Shown: positions 40,398 to 50,345 of the stretch, piece after piece | Position numbering within the stretch: the stretch's first letter is position 1 | How the letters are laid out: the number at the start of each line of letters is the position of its first letter | Source of the DNA: an uncultured Flavobacteriaceae bacterium | GTDB lineage: Bacteria; Bacteroidota; Bacteroidia; Flavobacteriales; Flavobacteriaceae | NCBI GenBank assembly: GCA_947500525.1 | Contig: CANMSH010000007.1 | Location: 1-64,000, forward strand | Length of the DNA: 64,000 bases | Direction: 5' to 3' | Position numbers and translations under genes: made by a program | Notes under the pieces: generated by a model | Seen by the model: the letters and a program-made list of their open reading frames with translations, nothing else | Told to the model about the DNA's origin: nothing | Databases searched by the model: none

Positions 40398-41642
40398 ATG
40401 CGTCGTTGGATAGTGTTCATTTCATTTTATATTTTGGTAGATATTTATGCCTTTCAAGCAGTAAAAACCTTATCAAAAAATAAAACACTGCATGTTATAT
40501 ATTGGCTAGTTTCTGGACTAGTTTTAGGTAATTTAATTTATCAGATTTATATTAATATGAGTCGAGTAGGTGGGCTTACACCATATACGAATCAGGCTAT
40601 AGGGTATTTTTTGGTCTTTTTTGTACCGAAACTCTTTATAGTATTTTTCGTTTTTGGTGAAGATATCATTCGCACACCGCAAGCGATATATAGCTTTTTT
40701 ACGGAAGGTAAATCTTCAAATAATGGACATTTTCCATCGAGACGAAAATTTGTGAGTAGTTTAGCATTGATCGTTGCCGCAATACCATTTAGTTCTTTGT
40801 TGTATGGTATGTATAGAGGTAAATACAACTTCAAGGTATTAAAATATGCACTTGAGTTCGACGACTTGCCTGAAGCCTTTGATGGATATCAAATAACGCA
40901 AATATCGGACGTTCATAGCGGTAGTTTTGATAATGCTGAGAAAATTGGTTATGGTATAGATTTAATTAATCAACAACAATCAGATGTGATTGTTTTTACA
41001 GGAGATTTGGTGAATAATAGGGCCGATGAAATGGACCCTTGGATAGATATATTTAAGAAACTGGAAGCCAAAGATGGTAAGTTTTCGGTTTTAGGGAATC
41101 ATGATTATGGAGATTATGTGAAGTGGGATAGTGCCGATGCTAAGCGTGAAAATATGGAGAAATTAAAAGGCGTTCATAAGCAGATAGGTTTTGATTTATT
41201 GTTAAACAATCATCGAAAACTGACAAGAAATGGCGAAGAAATAGCCTTAATTGGGGTCGAGAATTGGGGAGCCGGAGGTTTTAAAAAAGCTGGTGATTTG
41301 AAGGGAGCTTCTTTGGGAGTCGGAAAAAAAGATTTTAAAATTTTATTGAGTCATGACCCAAGTCATTGGGAAACAGAGGTGAAAGGACATGAAGATCATT
41401 ATCATTTAACTTTGAGCGGTCATACACATGGAATGCAGTTTGGTATCGAGATTCCTGGATGGATAAAATGGAGTCCGGTGAAATGGCGTTATAAATATTG
41501 GGCAGGTATTTATGAAGAAGCGGGAAGGTTTATAAACGTAAATCGTGGTTTTGGCTTTTTAGCCTACCCAGGACGCGTAGGAATTTGGCCTGAGATATCT
41601 GTTATTACCTTGAAAAAGAGAGTGCAGGCTCACGATAGTTAA
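40398..41642 (+). CDS. Membrane-anchored metallophosphoesterase
   Basis: N-terminal TM helices; ISDVHSGSF, VFTGDLVNNRADE, VLGNHDYGDY, LSHDPSHW, LSGHTHGMQFG. Confidence 0.92.
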   Translation: MRRWIVFISFYILVDIYAFQAVKTLSKNKTLHVIYWLVSGLVLGNLIYQIYINMSRVGGLTPYTNQAIGYFLVFFVPKLFIVFFVFGEDIIRTPQAIYSFFTEGKSSNNGHFPSRRKFVSSLALIVAAIPFSSLLYGMYRGKYNFKVLKYALEFDDLPEAFDGYQITQISDVHSGSFDNAEKIGYGIDLINQQQSDVIVFTGDLVNNRADEMDPWIDIFKKLEAKDGKFSVLGNHDYGDYVKWDSADAKRENMEKLKGVHKQIGFDLLLNNHRKLTRNGEEIALIGVENWGAGGFKKAGDLKGASLGVGKKDFKILLSHDPSHWETEVKGHEDHYHLTLSGHTHGMQFGIEIPGWIKWSPVKWRYKYWAGIYEEAGRFINVNRGFGFLAYPGRVGIWPEISVITLKKRVQAHDS

Positions 41643-41706
41643 ACAAAAACACTATATTTGTAGTAGTAATACTCATATAGATTACGAATTACCAACACGT
41701 AAATTC

Positions 41707-42009
41707 ATGCTTATGGCGAAGTTTGGCGAATTAATAAGTTCTAGTATTCCTACCTTAATCGATTTTTATGCCGATTGGAATGAGAACAATTCAAGCTTAC
41801 ATTCTGTACTAAGAGATGTGGCCGCTGCTTTAGGTGATAAAGCTAAAGTAATAAAGATTGATATTGATAAAAATGAGACCTTAGCAAGCGCTCTTAGGAT
41901 AAAAGGAAACCCAACATTCATTATTTATAAAAATGGTGAAATGAAATGGCGCCAATCAGGAGAGCAAGATGCGAATACACTAATAAGTCTTGTGCAGCAA
42001 TACGTTTAG
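41707..42009 (+). CDS. Thioredoxin-fold protein lacking the CxxC motif
   Basis: STLIDFYADWNENNSSLHSVLRDVAAALGDKAKVIKIDIDKNETLASALRIKGNPTFIIYKNGE; WNENNS where WCxxC would be expected. Confidence 0.85.
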   Translation: MLMAKFGELISSSIPTLIDFYADWNENNSSLHSVLRDVAAALGDKAKVIKIDIDKNETLASALRIKGNPTFIIYKNGEMKWRQSGEQDANTLISLVQQYV

Positions 42010-42650
42010 AGTACAATATTTTTAAAACGATAACCTTTTTTTGAAAAAAAAGTCAATGCTTTGGGTAGAGCGTATAGCATATTTTCTGAAGCTTTAAGAC
42101 TATCATGTAATACCACAATACTGCCGTCATCTGTATTCTTAATAATATTTTGAGCAACTTGCTCCTTTGAAAGAGAGGCATCCCAATCGATAGCCAGTAC
42201 ATCCCACATGACCACTTTATAACCCAATTTTTGCAGTGATTTTCCTTGAGAAGGTTTCAATCTTCCATAGGGAGGCCTAAATAACTTTGTACTATTTTTA
42301 GACAGCGCTTTATCTAAGATATCTTGGGTCTTTTTAATATCTTTTAAATAATCGGTATTGTTGTTTTTCCAACCTTTTAGATGCGAATACGTATGATTGC
42401 CTAATGAGTGACCTTCAGAAATTATTTGTTCATATATTCCCAGGTTTTGTTCAATGTTTTTACCAATACAAAAGAAGGTAGCTTTAGCATCAAAATTACT
42501 CAAGATTGTGAGTACTTGATTCGTCACACCAGGTGTGGGACCATCGTCAAAAGTGAGGTAAATTACTTTTTCTTGGTTAGAAATATCCCAAACATACGAT
42601 GGAAAAGCTTTCTTCGCTAACCATGGAGTTTTAGGATGCAACAGTTTCAA
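42006..42650 (-). CDS. Polysaccharide deacetylase (NodB) family protein
   Basis: VIYLTFDDGPTPGVTNQVLTIL, SLGNHTYSH, FRPPYGR, VMWDVLAIDWD. Confidence 0.93.
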   Translation of the reverse strand: MKLLHPKTPWLAKKAFPSYVWDISNQEKVIYLTFDDGPTPGVTNQVLTILSNFDAKATFFCIGKNIEQNLGIYEQIISEGHSLGNHTYSHLKGWKNNNTDYLKDIKKTQDILDKALSKNSTKLFRPPYGRLKPSQGKSLQKLGYKVVMWDVLAIDWDASLSKEQVAQNIIKNTDDGSIVVLHDSLKASENMLYALPKALTFFSKKGYRFKNIVL

Positions 42651-42667
42651 TTTTGCCCAATATTAGA

Positions 42668-45600
42668 TTAAATATTATTTATGTATTCTTCAAAACCTTT
42701 AAGGAATTTTAAATATTCTAAAAACTGAGGTTTTAAGGAATCAGAAAACTCTTTATCATATTCATCAGCGGCAGCTAAGACATTATTATACATTAAATAA
42801 GTCGTCTGAATATCGTCATAATTGTCAATATTTTCGTCATAACTCAAATCGAGATAATAATCAAAACGGTCGTTGAAAATTTTAAGTAAGGTATTGGCTA
42901 CGTTTCTTGCTTTTTCCTTTTTATCAATCTTATAATAATTCTCTACATATCCTAATACCATTCCGTAATGTCCATATCTTACAATAGGCATTTTTTCGAT
43001 AGAAAGATCTAATATTTCTTCGGCTTTTTCTTTTTTACCTTCGTCGATTAAGGTCTCCGCTAGACGTACCAAATTGTTTCTAAATGAAATTCCATTTTTT
43101 CTGGTTTCTACATCGACGTAAATGTCATCACTATTAGAGTTTTTCCAATCCCATTTTTTTACATTGGCATACATTACATCTGTATTTATCCTCCCAATGT
43201 CTAAGATACTTCTAGAACGTCCGTCAGGATACTTACTGGAGGTTCTTATAGGTACAAATTTATACGCCAATCCATCTAATTGTAAATAATCTTTAAGCCA
43301 TATGTATTCTTCGGCAGCATGTGCTCCACCGGTAAAGTAAATCGGACGTTCCCAATTAGCATTGGCCAATACATCTAACATTAGAATTCTATTTTTAGTC
43401 AATCCATTCGGATCAATTTCAAAATCAATATATGGCAATATTAAATCGGCATCTTTTTGTTCTACAATACCATTTTTAAGAACTTTCTCTTTATCTACAT
43501 ACAAACGCAACTTATTAGTTGGATAGATTTTTTCAGGTGTACCATCTTCATTGAGGTCATAGCTAGTTCTATCGCTGTCGCTGGACAACCACGTCATAAA
43601 AAATTCTAAATCAACTCTATTTTCTTTCGGACGCTGAGGCTCCGATTCGTCTAATGAAAATAAGTTAGCTGTATCTTTTACCGCTACCGCCTGCAAGTCT
43701 ATTGGTATGTGGTAGGCCACATCTAAAGTTCCGGTGCGATATTGTTTATGTGTTAACTGTGAAGGTATAGGATCAGCATCATAAGTTTTACGCTTTTGCT
43801 GATCAATGTACCAATCTGTTGCGAATAAACTCGTATTTACAAGTTTAATGTCGGTTCGATAATCTTCAACTTCTTGCATATACCAAAGCGGAAAAGTATC
43901 ATTATCTCCGATGGTGAAAACAATAGCATTTTCTTGACAAGAATCAAGATAGGCTTTCGCATTGTTATGGGTTGCATATCTTCCAGAACGGTCGTGATCA
44001 TCCCAATTTTGGTAACCCATCAAGAGTGGTACGGCCAAAAGGCACAGACTGCTAATCCCAAAAGACGCTATTTTCGGATTCAATTTATCTTTGAATTGTT
44101 CGTATAATGCTAATACACCAAAACCTATCCATATAGCGAAAATGTAAAATGAACCAACTACGGCATAATCTCGTTCTCGAGGTTCAAAGGGTTTCGGATT
44201 GGTATAAAAAATAATGGCTAATCCAGTGAATGCGAAAAACAAAAGGAGTATATAAAAATTCTTTTTATCAAATTTAATATGAAATAAAAGACCAATAAGC
44301 CCTAGGATAAGTGGTAGGAAAAAGTAGGTGTTTCTACCTTTGTTCAATTTCATTTCATCGGGTAAATTACTTTGGTCTCCAAGTCTAATACTATCAATGA
44401 AGTTAATTCCACTTAACCAATTACCATTATTGTCTAAGTTTCCTTGAACATCATTTTGTCTACCAACAAAGTTCCACATAAAATAGCGGCCATACATATA
44501 TCCGAACTGATATTGAAACATAAATTTCAAGTTCTCACCAAATGTAGGTCTGCGATTACTTTTTTGAGGAATACCAGCAATAGATTTGTAATTGGCAATA
44601 ACACTTGGTGACGGATCAACCATTCTAGGTATAAAACCCTTATGCTTATCTGTATAATTGGGTAGGGCGTTTTTGTAATTATTTACAATGACATATTTGC
44701 CTGCTTTTTTATCTTTTTCATACTTAGGCTTATCATCTCTATACGGATCATTTCTATCTTGCTGTCTCGTTTCAGAGTAATAAGAGTCGTAAAAAATACT
44801 AGCATCACCATACTGCTCACGATTGTAGTACGCTAATAATTCCCTAGCACTTGACGGATTGTTTTCATTGATCGTTGTGTTGGCGTTCGCTCTAATGGGC
44901 AACATTAACCAAGAGGAAAACCCAATCATTATGAATAACAATCCCAAGATTACAATATTGGCTCCATATAATTTCTTTTTGCGAGTAAAGCGAATGCCAA
45001 AGAAAAAAGCGGCAATTAGAATGATACCCGCAATAATACTTCCTGAATTAAAAGGCATACCTAATGAATTGACAAAAAACAACTCAGAAGCACTGAAGAA
45101 AGCCAGTGTATAAGGGAATAAAAATTTAAAAACAAAGGCTAAAACGAGAACAGAAACAATGTTAGCAATGATGAATTTTTTAGAGGTAATATTGTCATAT
45201 TTTTTGTAGAAATATAAAAATACGATAGAAGGAATTACTAATAGAGATAAGATATGTACGCCGAAGGACAATCCTACAACAAAACATATTAATAATAACC
45301 ATTTATGACCTCGGGGCTCGTTCATTTCACCTTCCCAACGCAAACCTAACCAAAATAATAAAGCCATTAGAAACGAAGACATCGCGTACACTTCACCTTC
45401 TACAGCACTAAACCAAAAACTATCTGAAAAAGTATAGGCCAAAGCGCCAACCATACCACTTCCTAAAATGGCAATGGTATTACCATCAGTAAGTTCTTTA
45501 CTTTTACCAACTATTTTTTTTGCTAAAGATGTAATGGTCCAAAATAAAAACAGAATGGTAAATGCACTCGCCAGCGCCGACATAAAGTTTACCATTTTCG

Positions 45601-45829
45601 CTATTTCGGTAACATCTGTTGTGAACATTGCGAAAAAAGCACCCAGCATTTGAAATAAAGGTGCTCCTGGAGGGTGTCCTATCTCTAATTTTACAGCGGT
45701 CGATATATATTCGCCACAATCCCAGTAACTTACTGTTGGTTCTAGCGTAAGAGAATATGTTAGTAATGCAATTGCAAAAGCCACCCATCCTAAAATGATA
45801 TTTAACTTTTTATAATTGAATGTATTCAT
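42668..45829 (-). CDS. DUF2723 family multi-pass membrane protein (glycosyltransferase GT-C-like)
   Basis: TYSLTLEPTVSYWDCGEYISTAVKLEIGHPPGAPLFQMLGAFFAMF; many TM helices; soluble C-terminus. Confidence 0.88.
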   Translation of the reverse strand: MNTFNYKKLNIILGWVAFAIALLTYSLTLEPTVSYWDCGEYISTAVKLEIGHPPGAPLFQMLGAFFAMFTTDVTEIAKMVNFMSALASAFTILFLFWTITSLAKKIVGKSKELTDGNTIAILGSGMVGALAYTFSDSFWFSAVEGEVYAMSSFLMALLFWLGLRWEGEMNEPRGHKWLLLICFVVGLSFGVHILSLLVIPSIVFLYFYKKYDNITSKKFIIANIVSVLVLAFVFKFLFPYTLAFFSASELFFVNSLGMPFNSGSIIAGIILIAAFFFGIRFTRKKKLYGANIVILGLLFIMIGFSSWLMLPIRANANTTINENNPSSARELLAYYNREQYGDASIFYDSYYSETRQQDRNDPYRDDKPKYEKDKKAGKYVIVNNYKNALPNYTDKHKGFIPRMVDPSPSVIANYKSIAGIPQKSNRRPTFGENLKFMFQYQFGYMYGRYFMWNFVGRQNDVQGNLDNNGNWLSGINFIDSIRLGDQSNLPDEMKLNKGRNTYFFLPLILGLIGLLFHIKFDKKNFYILLLFFAFTGLAIIFYTNPKPFEPRERDYAVVGSFYIFAIWIGFGVLALYEQFKDKLNPKIASFGISSLCLLAVPLLMGYQNWDDHDRSGRYATHNNAKAYLDSCQENAIVFTIGDNDTFPLWYMQEVEDYRTDIKLVNTSLFATDWYIDQQKRKTYDADPIPSQLTHKQYRTGTLDVAYHIPIDLQAVAVKDTANLFSLDESEPQRPKENRVDLEFFMTWLSSDSDRTSYDLNEDGTPEKIYPTNKLRLYVDKEKVLKNGIVEQKDADLILPYIDFEIDPNGLTKNRILMLDVLANANWERPIYFTGGAHAAEEYIWLKDYLQLDGLAYKFVPIRTSSKYPDGRSRSILDIGRINTDVMYANVKKWDWKNSNSDDIYVDVETRKNGISFRNNLVRLAETLIDEGKKEKAEEILDLSIEKMPIVRYGHYGMVLGYVENYYKIDKKEKARNVANTLLKIFNDRFDYYLDLSYDENIDNYDDIQTTYLMYNNVLAAADEYDKEFSDSLKPQFLEYLKFLKGFEEYINNI

Positions 45830-45959
45830 GATTTTGGTTTATGTCGTGGGCGAATTTACTAAATAATTATCTATAAATAACTTATTTCTGAGATGATCCA
45901 GCATAGAAATGGTATTAAAAATCTGTTAAAGTTCTCTTTCGAAATTTTTGTAAAAAATG

Positions 45960-45990
45960 TTTGTTGAATTAAAACTTTACTTTAAATTTG
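45960..45990 (+). promoter_or_regulatory. Promoter of tRNA-Gln, exact TTTG-N19-TAAATTTG
   Basis: TTTG at 45960-45963, TAAATTTG at 45983-45990, tRNA starts at 46000. Confidence 0.8.
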
Positions 45991-45999
45991 CACCCGCAT

Positions 46000-46071
46000 T
46001 GGCCCATGGTGTAATTGGCAACACTCCGGTTTTTGGTACCGTCATTCAAGGTTCGAGTCCTTGTGGGCCAA
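46000..46071 (+). tRNA. tRNA-Gln (anticodon TTG)
   Basis: TGGCCCA...TGGGCCA acceptor pairing; GGTTCGAGTCC T-arm; anticodon loop TTTTGGT. Confidence 0.95.
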
Positions 46072-46079
46072 CATTAATT

Positions 46080-46119
46080 AAGTCTTAACTGTTTATTATT
46101 AAATAAGTTAAGACTTTTT
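46080..46119 (+). terminator. Terminator after tRNA-Gln
   Basis: AAGTCTTAAC...GTTAAGACTT followed by T-tract. Confidence 0.75.
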
Positions 46120-46256
46120 TTTATGAGATTAATTGAGGAGTGGTTTTCTCCAAATTTGGATAAAAAATATGACTACTATTCTTTTCAATTATAGATATAA
46201 AACTATATTTGATATTCTTTAGTAAAACAAGGTTTCAATCAGTAAAAAGAAGGTAC

Positions 46257-47738
46257 GTGTATAATATAGGTTTTGATTTAGGTAGTTCTTCAGTAAAAGT
46301 GGCGATAACGGATGCTATTTCGGGTAAGAAAGTAATTAGTTTACATGAACCAATTGAAGAGATGCCGATTATTGCATTGCAAAGTGACTGGGCTGAACAA
46401 GATCCGATGAGTTGGTGGTATTATCTATGTACAGCTTCAAAGAAAGCGATAGCTACATCTAAAATTGATGCTGCTAAAATTACGGCGATAGGTATATCGT
46501 ATCAGATGCATGGTTTGGTAATAGTTGATGAAATGGGAGCACCTCTTCGAGATGCAATTATTTGGTGCGATAGCCGAGCTGTTGCTATTGGAAACAAGGC
46601 TTATAATGATTTGGGTAAAGATGTATGTGGGGCGCAGTTCTTGAATTCTCCTGGAAACTTTACAGCTTCAAAATTAAAATGGGTCAAAGAGAATGAACCA
46701 GAGATTTACGATAAGATTTACAAATATATGTTACCAGGTGATTTCATTTCGTATCAATTAACTGGCGAAATTGCAACCACTAAAAATGGTTTGTCTGAAG
46801 GTATTCTTTGGGATTATAAAAACAATACCGTTGCTTCGAAATTGTTAAATTATTATGGCATCGATCAAGATCTAACACCTTCAATTGTTGAGAATTTTTC
46901 TGTTCAAGGAGCTGTTCATGAATTGGCTGCAGAAGCAACTGGTTTGCCAAAAGGAATTCCGGTGACTTATCGGGCTGGAGATCAACCTAACAATGCCTTG
47001 TCATTAAATGTTTTTAATGCTGGTGAGGTAGCTATGACGGGAGGTACTTCTGGGGTGGTGTACGCCGTTACAAATAATGAAAGTCCAAATGAAGTTGAAA
47101 GGATAAATCATTTCGCACATGTTAATCATACCAATGATAATTCTTCTATTGGAAAGCTATTATGTATTAATGGAGCTGGTATACAATATAGATGGTTAAA
47201 GAATATTTGTGGAGAGAAAACATATGAAGAAATGAATGCGAAAGTCGCATCTGTACCTATTGGTTCTGAAGGAGTAGTAGTTCTTCCATTTGGTAATGGA
47301 GCAGAACGAATGTTGTACAATAAGAATGTAGGAATGCATCTATTGAATGTGAATTTAAACGGACATAGTAATGGCCATTTGTATAGGGCGGCACTCGAAG
47401 GTATTGCTTTTTCTTTTGTTTATGGCGTCAATATTATGGAAAAAGATGAAGTAGATATTCAAGTGATGAAAGCGGGTAATGACAATTTATTTCGATCAGA
47501 AATTTTCTCGAATACAGTTGCATCATTATTAGGGAAAGAAATTGAAATTTATAATACTACGGGGGCCGTTGGAGCTGCTAGAGCTGCAGGTTTGTTAGAT
47601 GGTGATTTTTCGAAATTTGGTGAACATAGTATCAACAATGATTTTGTAAAAACGTTTACTCCTGTAAAAAATACAGAAGCTTACCAAGAAGCGTATCAAA
47701 AGTGGTTACAAGAGTTAGAAGTCATCTTAAAAAAGTAG
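46257..47738 (+). CDS. xylB: Xylulokinase-like FGGY carbohydrate kinase
   Basis: GTG start giving VYNIGFDLGSSSVKVAI; QSDWAEQDPMSWW; GISYQMHGLVIVDEMGAPLRDAIIWCDSRA; GTSGVVYAV. Confidence 0.85.
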   Translation: MYNIGFDLGSSSVKVAITDAISGKKVISLHEPIEEMPIIALQSDWAEQDPMSWWYYLCTASKKAIATSKIDAAKITAIGISYQMHGLVIVDEMGAPLRDAIIWCDSRAVAIGNKAYNDLGKDVCGAQFLNSPGNFTASKLKWVKENEPEIYDKIYKYMLPGDFISYQLTGEIATTKNGLSEGILWDYKNNTVASKLLNYYGIDQDLTPSIVENFSVQGAVHELAAEATGLPKGIPVTYRAGDQPNNALSLNVFNAGEVAMTGGTSGVVYAVTNNESPNEVERINHFAHVNHTNDNSSIGKLLCINGAGIQYRWLKNICGEKTYEEMNAKVASVPIGSEGVVVLPFGNGAERMLYNKNVGMHLLNVNLNGHSNGHLYRAALEGIAFSFVYGVNIMEKDEVDIQVMKAGNDNLFRSEIFSNTVASLLGKEIEIYNTTGAVGAARAAGLLDGDFSKFGEHSINNDFVKTFTPVKNTEAYQEAYQKWLQELEVILKK

Positions 47739-47819
47739 CTACAATTCTTTTTTCATTTAGGGTCTGTATTTTTCGATATATCTGACTGATTTTTTGGAGA
47801 AGCTAATATTTTTAGTTAG

Positions 47820-47840
47820 TTTCGTATACGGTATACGAAA
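47820..47840. promoter_or_regulatory. Perfect 21-bp palindrome, candidate GntR operator
   Basis: TTTCGTATAC-G-GTATACGAAA, 10 bp upstream of the preferred gntR ATG at 47851. Confidence 0.75.
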
Positions 47841-47850
47841 TGATCTAAAT

Positions 47851-48489
47851 ATGGCTAAAATCTTTAACAACGAATTGAGTTTACAGGCTTACAAGGAAGT
47901 AAGAGAAATGATTATATCTAAAAAATTAGCTCCTGGGCAAAAGATCGTTCAAGATAAGTTAGCTGAAAATTTAGGGATTAGTAGAACCCCTTTGCGATCT
48001 GCATTACAGATGCTCGAAGGTGAAGGATTAATCGAATCTGCTCCAAAGAAAGGGGTTATTGTTAAAGAATTTAGCAATCATGAAATTGTAGAAATTTATG
48101 ATTGTAGAATAGCACTTGAACGTACTGCTGTAGGTCTATTCGCTGATCGTGTTTCTGATAGTGACATTGAAAAACTACGAAGTTTGTTTGAGCCATTCTT
48201 AAAAGGAGATATAGATGATTTCGAATATCAAAAGGCTGATGCCGAATTTCACGACTATATGATTCGTAATAGCGGAAATTCCTTTCTCCACAGAATTTTT
48301 CAACAAAGTAACTTATTAGTTTGCATTGATTCCCTTGGGTTATTAAGACCATCAAAAGAAACGCTGACTGAGCATATAGAAATTATAGATGCTTTAGAAA
48401 AAAGAGATGCTAACTTGGCGGAATCTTTAATTGTCTCGCATTTAGATATCACAAAGCAATTAATCCTTAATGAAATAAATGAGCACTAA
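47851..48489 (+). CDS. GntR family (FadR/FCD-type) transcriptional regulator
   Basis: AYKEVREMIISKKLAPGQKIVQDKLAENLGISRTPLRSALQMLEGEGLIESAPKKGVIVKEFS; FCD-like helical C-terminus. Confidence 0.92.
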   Translation: MAKIFNNELSLQAYKEVREMIISKKLAPGQKIVQDKLAENLGISRTPLRSALQMLEGEGLIESAPKKGVIVKEFSNHEIVEIYDCRIALERTAVGLFADRVSDSDIEKLRSLFEPFLKGDIDDFEYQKADAEFHDYMIRNSGNSFLHRIFQQSNLLVCIDSLGLLRPSKETLTEHIEIIDALEKRDANLAESLIVSHLDITKQLILNEINEH

Positions 48490-49744
48490 AGGAACTTTTT
48501 TTCCTGTTCGATATCGTATGGTTATCGGAACTTTCATTTTGTCTATGATCGTATTATTTGATCGTATCCTAATTTCTGTTGCAAAAGATCCGGTGGCAAC
48601 TGACCTTGCACTTTCCGATAAACAAATGGGGTGGGTACTTTCTATATTCGCCTTAGGTTACGCCTTATTTCAAACACCTTCGGGATACTTAGCAGATAAG
48701 TATGGAGCGAGAAAAACACTAGCAATCATTGTGAGCCTTTGGTCTCTTTTTACTGCATTGACGGGCGCTGTTTATAATTTTTTTGTTCTTGTCGTTGTGC
48801 GATTTCTCTTTGGCGTAGGAGAGGCAGGAGCTTTTCCGAGTATGTCGCGAGCTATTTATAGTTGGATTCCAGTAAAAGAGCGCGGGATTGTTCACGGTAT
48901 CAATTTTTCAGGAGGAAGAATTGGTGCAGCCATCGCCTTACCTATTGTAGCTTGGCTTATTGATCAAACAAGTTGGCGAGCTAGTTTCGTAATTCTTGGA
49001 GGTATCGGGATAATTTGGGCAGTTATTTGGTATTGGTGGTTTAGAGACGATCCAGCAAATCATCCATCGGTTAATGACGAAGAATTAAATGTAATACGTA
49101 AAAATGTTCAAGAAAACAACGTTGAAAAAGAAACTATCTCGCTAAAAAAACTGTTTAAATCACCCGTGATGTGGTTGTTAATGGGTCAGTATTTTAGCAG
49201 TAATTTCACTTTTTTCTTCTGTTTGACATGGTTGTTTCCTCATTTGAAAGCAAAGTACAATTTAGATGTTATTGAGGCCGGATTGTACACTTCGGCACCA
49301 TTTGTTTTCGGTGCCTTAGGAAATTGGGTGTCAGGATATATGGTGGATGCTATTTATAAAATGAATAAATGGGAACTATCTCGAAAATTACCGGCAATTA
49401 TCGGTTTCGCTTTAGCGGCAATTGGTATTATTGGAAGTATCTATATGACTGAAATAGTAGGTGCTATTATTTTTATCTCATTAGCGGTTTTTGGTGCTGA
49501 TATGACTTTAAGTCCGTCATGGTCAGCTTGCGTAGATATTGGCAAGGAACACTCAGGTGCTGTTAGCGGCACTATGAACATGGCAGGTAATTTGGGCTCA
49601 TTTGTCACAGCGTTAGCATTCCCATATATGGTGGCATTTACAGGTTCTCACACACCATTTTTTGTGCTTGCGGCCGTATTGAATTTATTGGCGATACCCA
49701 TGTGGCTGGTAATTAAACCTCAAAAAATCGTGAAATTAATATAA
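48479..49744 (+). CDS. MFS transporter (anion:cation symporter / hexuronate-type)
   Basis: YALFQTPSGYLADKYGARKTLAIIVSLWSLFTALTGA; RFLFGVGEAGAFPSMSRAIYSWIPVKERG; overlaps gntR end. Confidence 0.92.
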   Translation: MSTKGTFFPVRYRMVIGTFILSMIVLFDRILISVAKDPVATDLALSDKQMGWVLSIFALGYALFQTPSGYLADKYGARKTLAIIVSLWSLFTALTGAVYNFFVLVVVRFLFGVGEAGAFPSMSRAIYSWIPVKERGIVHGINFSGGRIGAAIALPIVAWLIDQTSWRASFVILGGIGIIWAVIWYWWFRDDPANHPSVNDEELNVIRKNVQENNVEKETISLKKLFKSPVMWLLMGQYFSSNFTFFFCLTWLFPHLKAKYNLDVIEAGLYTSAPFVFGALGNWVSGYMVDAIYKMNKWELSRKLPAIIGFALAAIGIIGSIYMTEIVGAIIFISLAVFGADMTLSPSWSACVDIGKEHSGAVSGTMNMAGNLGSFVTALAFPYMVAFTGSHTPFFVLAAVLNLLAIPMWLVIKPQKIVKLI

Positions 49745-49754
49745 GAGTCAAATC

Positions 49755-50315
49755 ATGATAAAATTTGAAGAATTTAAAGAAGTATGTGGTAGATCGATAG
49801 AAATGATTGAGGCTGCAGGGTTGTTTCTTACGCCAGAAGATAAAGAAAAAATGACCGCTGCTGATTTTGGATTAAGTCGAATCAAAGAAGAAGGAGTACA
49901 AATACTTACTATGTTTCAAACAGATCGAATAGCGGGAAAGATTTTGGTACTCTTGCCTTATCAAACCGAGCCAGAACATTGGCATCCTACCGTTGGAGAA
50001 GACGCAGGTAAAGAAGAGGTAATTAGAGCGATTAACGGAGAGTTGTATTTCTATATTCCAGGAGAAGATACTATGAAGCATGGTTTTATCGTAGATGGAA
50101 AAGAAAGTTGCTATACAATGAGAAATGAAGTGGTGATGCAACCAGGTGATCAATTGATCCTTCCGGCAGGAACAAAGCATTGGTTCCAAGCGGGCGAAAA
50201 GGGAGCTGTTATGTATTCTTTTTCAACGACTGTAACAGATTTGTTAGATCAATTTACAGATCAAGATATAGTTAGAGAAACGGTTATAGAGAAAGCGCCA
50301 AATGATGTGCATTAA
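49755..50315 (+). CDS. D-lyxose isomerase-like cupin (D-lyxose/D-mannose family sugar isomerase)
   Basis: EPEHWHPTVGEDAGKEEVIRAINGELYFYIPGEDT...MQPGDQLILPAGTKHWFQAG, carrying the cupin HxH, E and H metal ligands. Confidence 0.85.
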   Translation: MIKFEEFKEVCGRSIEMIEAAGLFLTPEDKEKMTAADFGLSRIKEEGVQILTMFQTDRIAGKILVLLPYQTEPEHWHPTVGEDAGKEEVIRAINGELYFYIPGEDTMKHGFIVDGKESCYTMRNEVVMQPGDQLILPAGTKHWFQAGEKGAVMYSFSTTVTDLLDQFTDQDIVRETVIEKAPNDVH

Positions 50316-50345
50316 AGCATCCATAAAGAATCAAAAAATATACAA

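Noticed and set aside
46000-46119. tRNA-Gln as an integration site for a mobile element
   Set aside because: No integrase, transposase or repeated tRNA 3' end was found downstream; the genes that follow look like ordinary metabolic genes.
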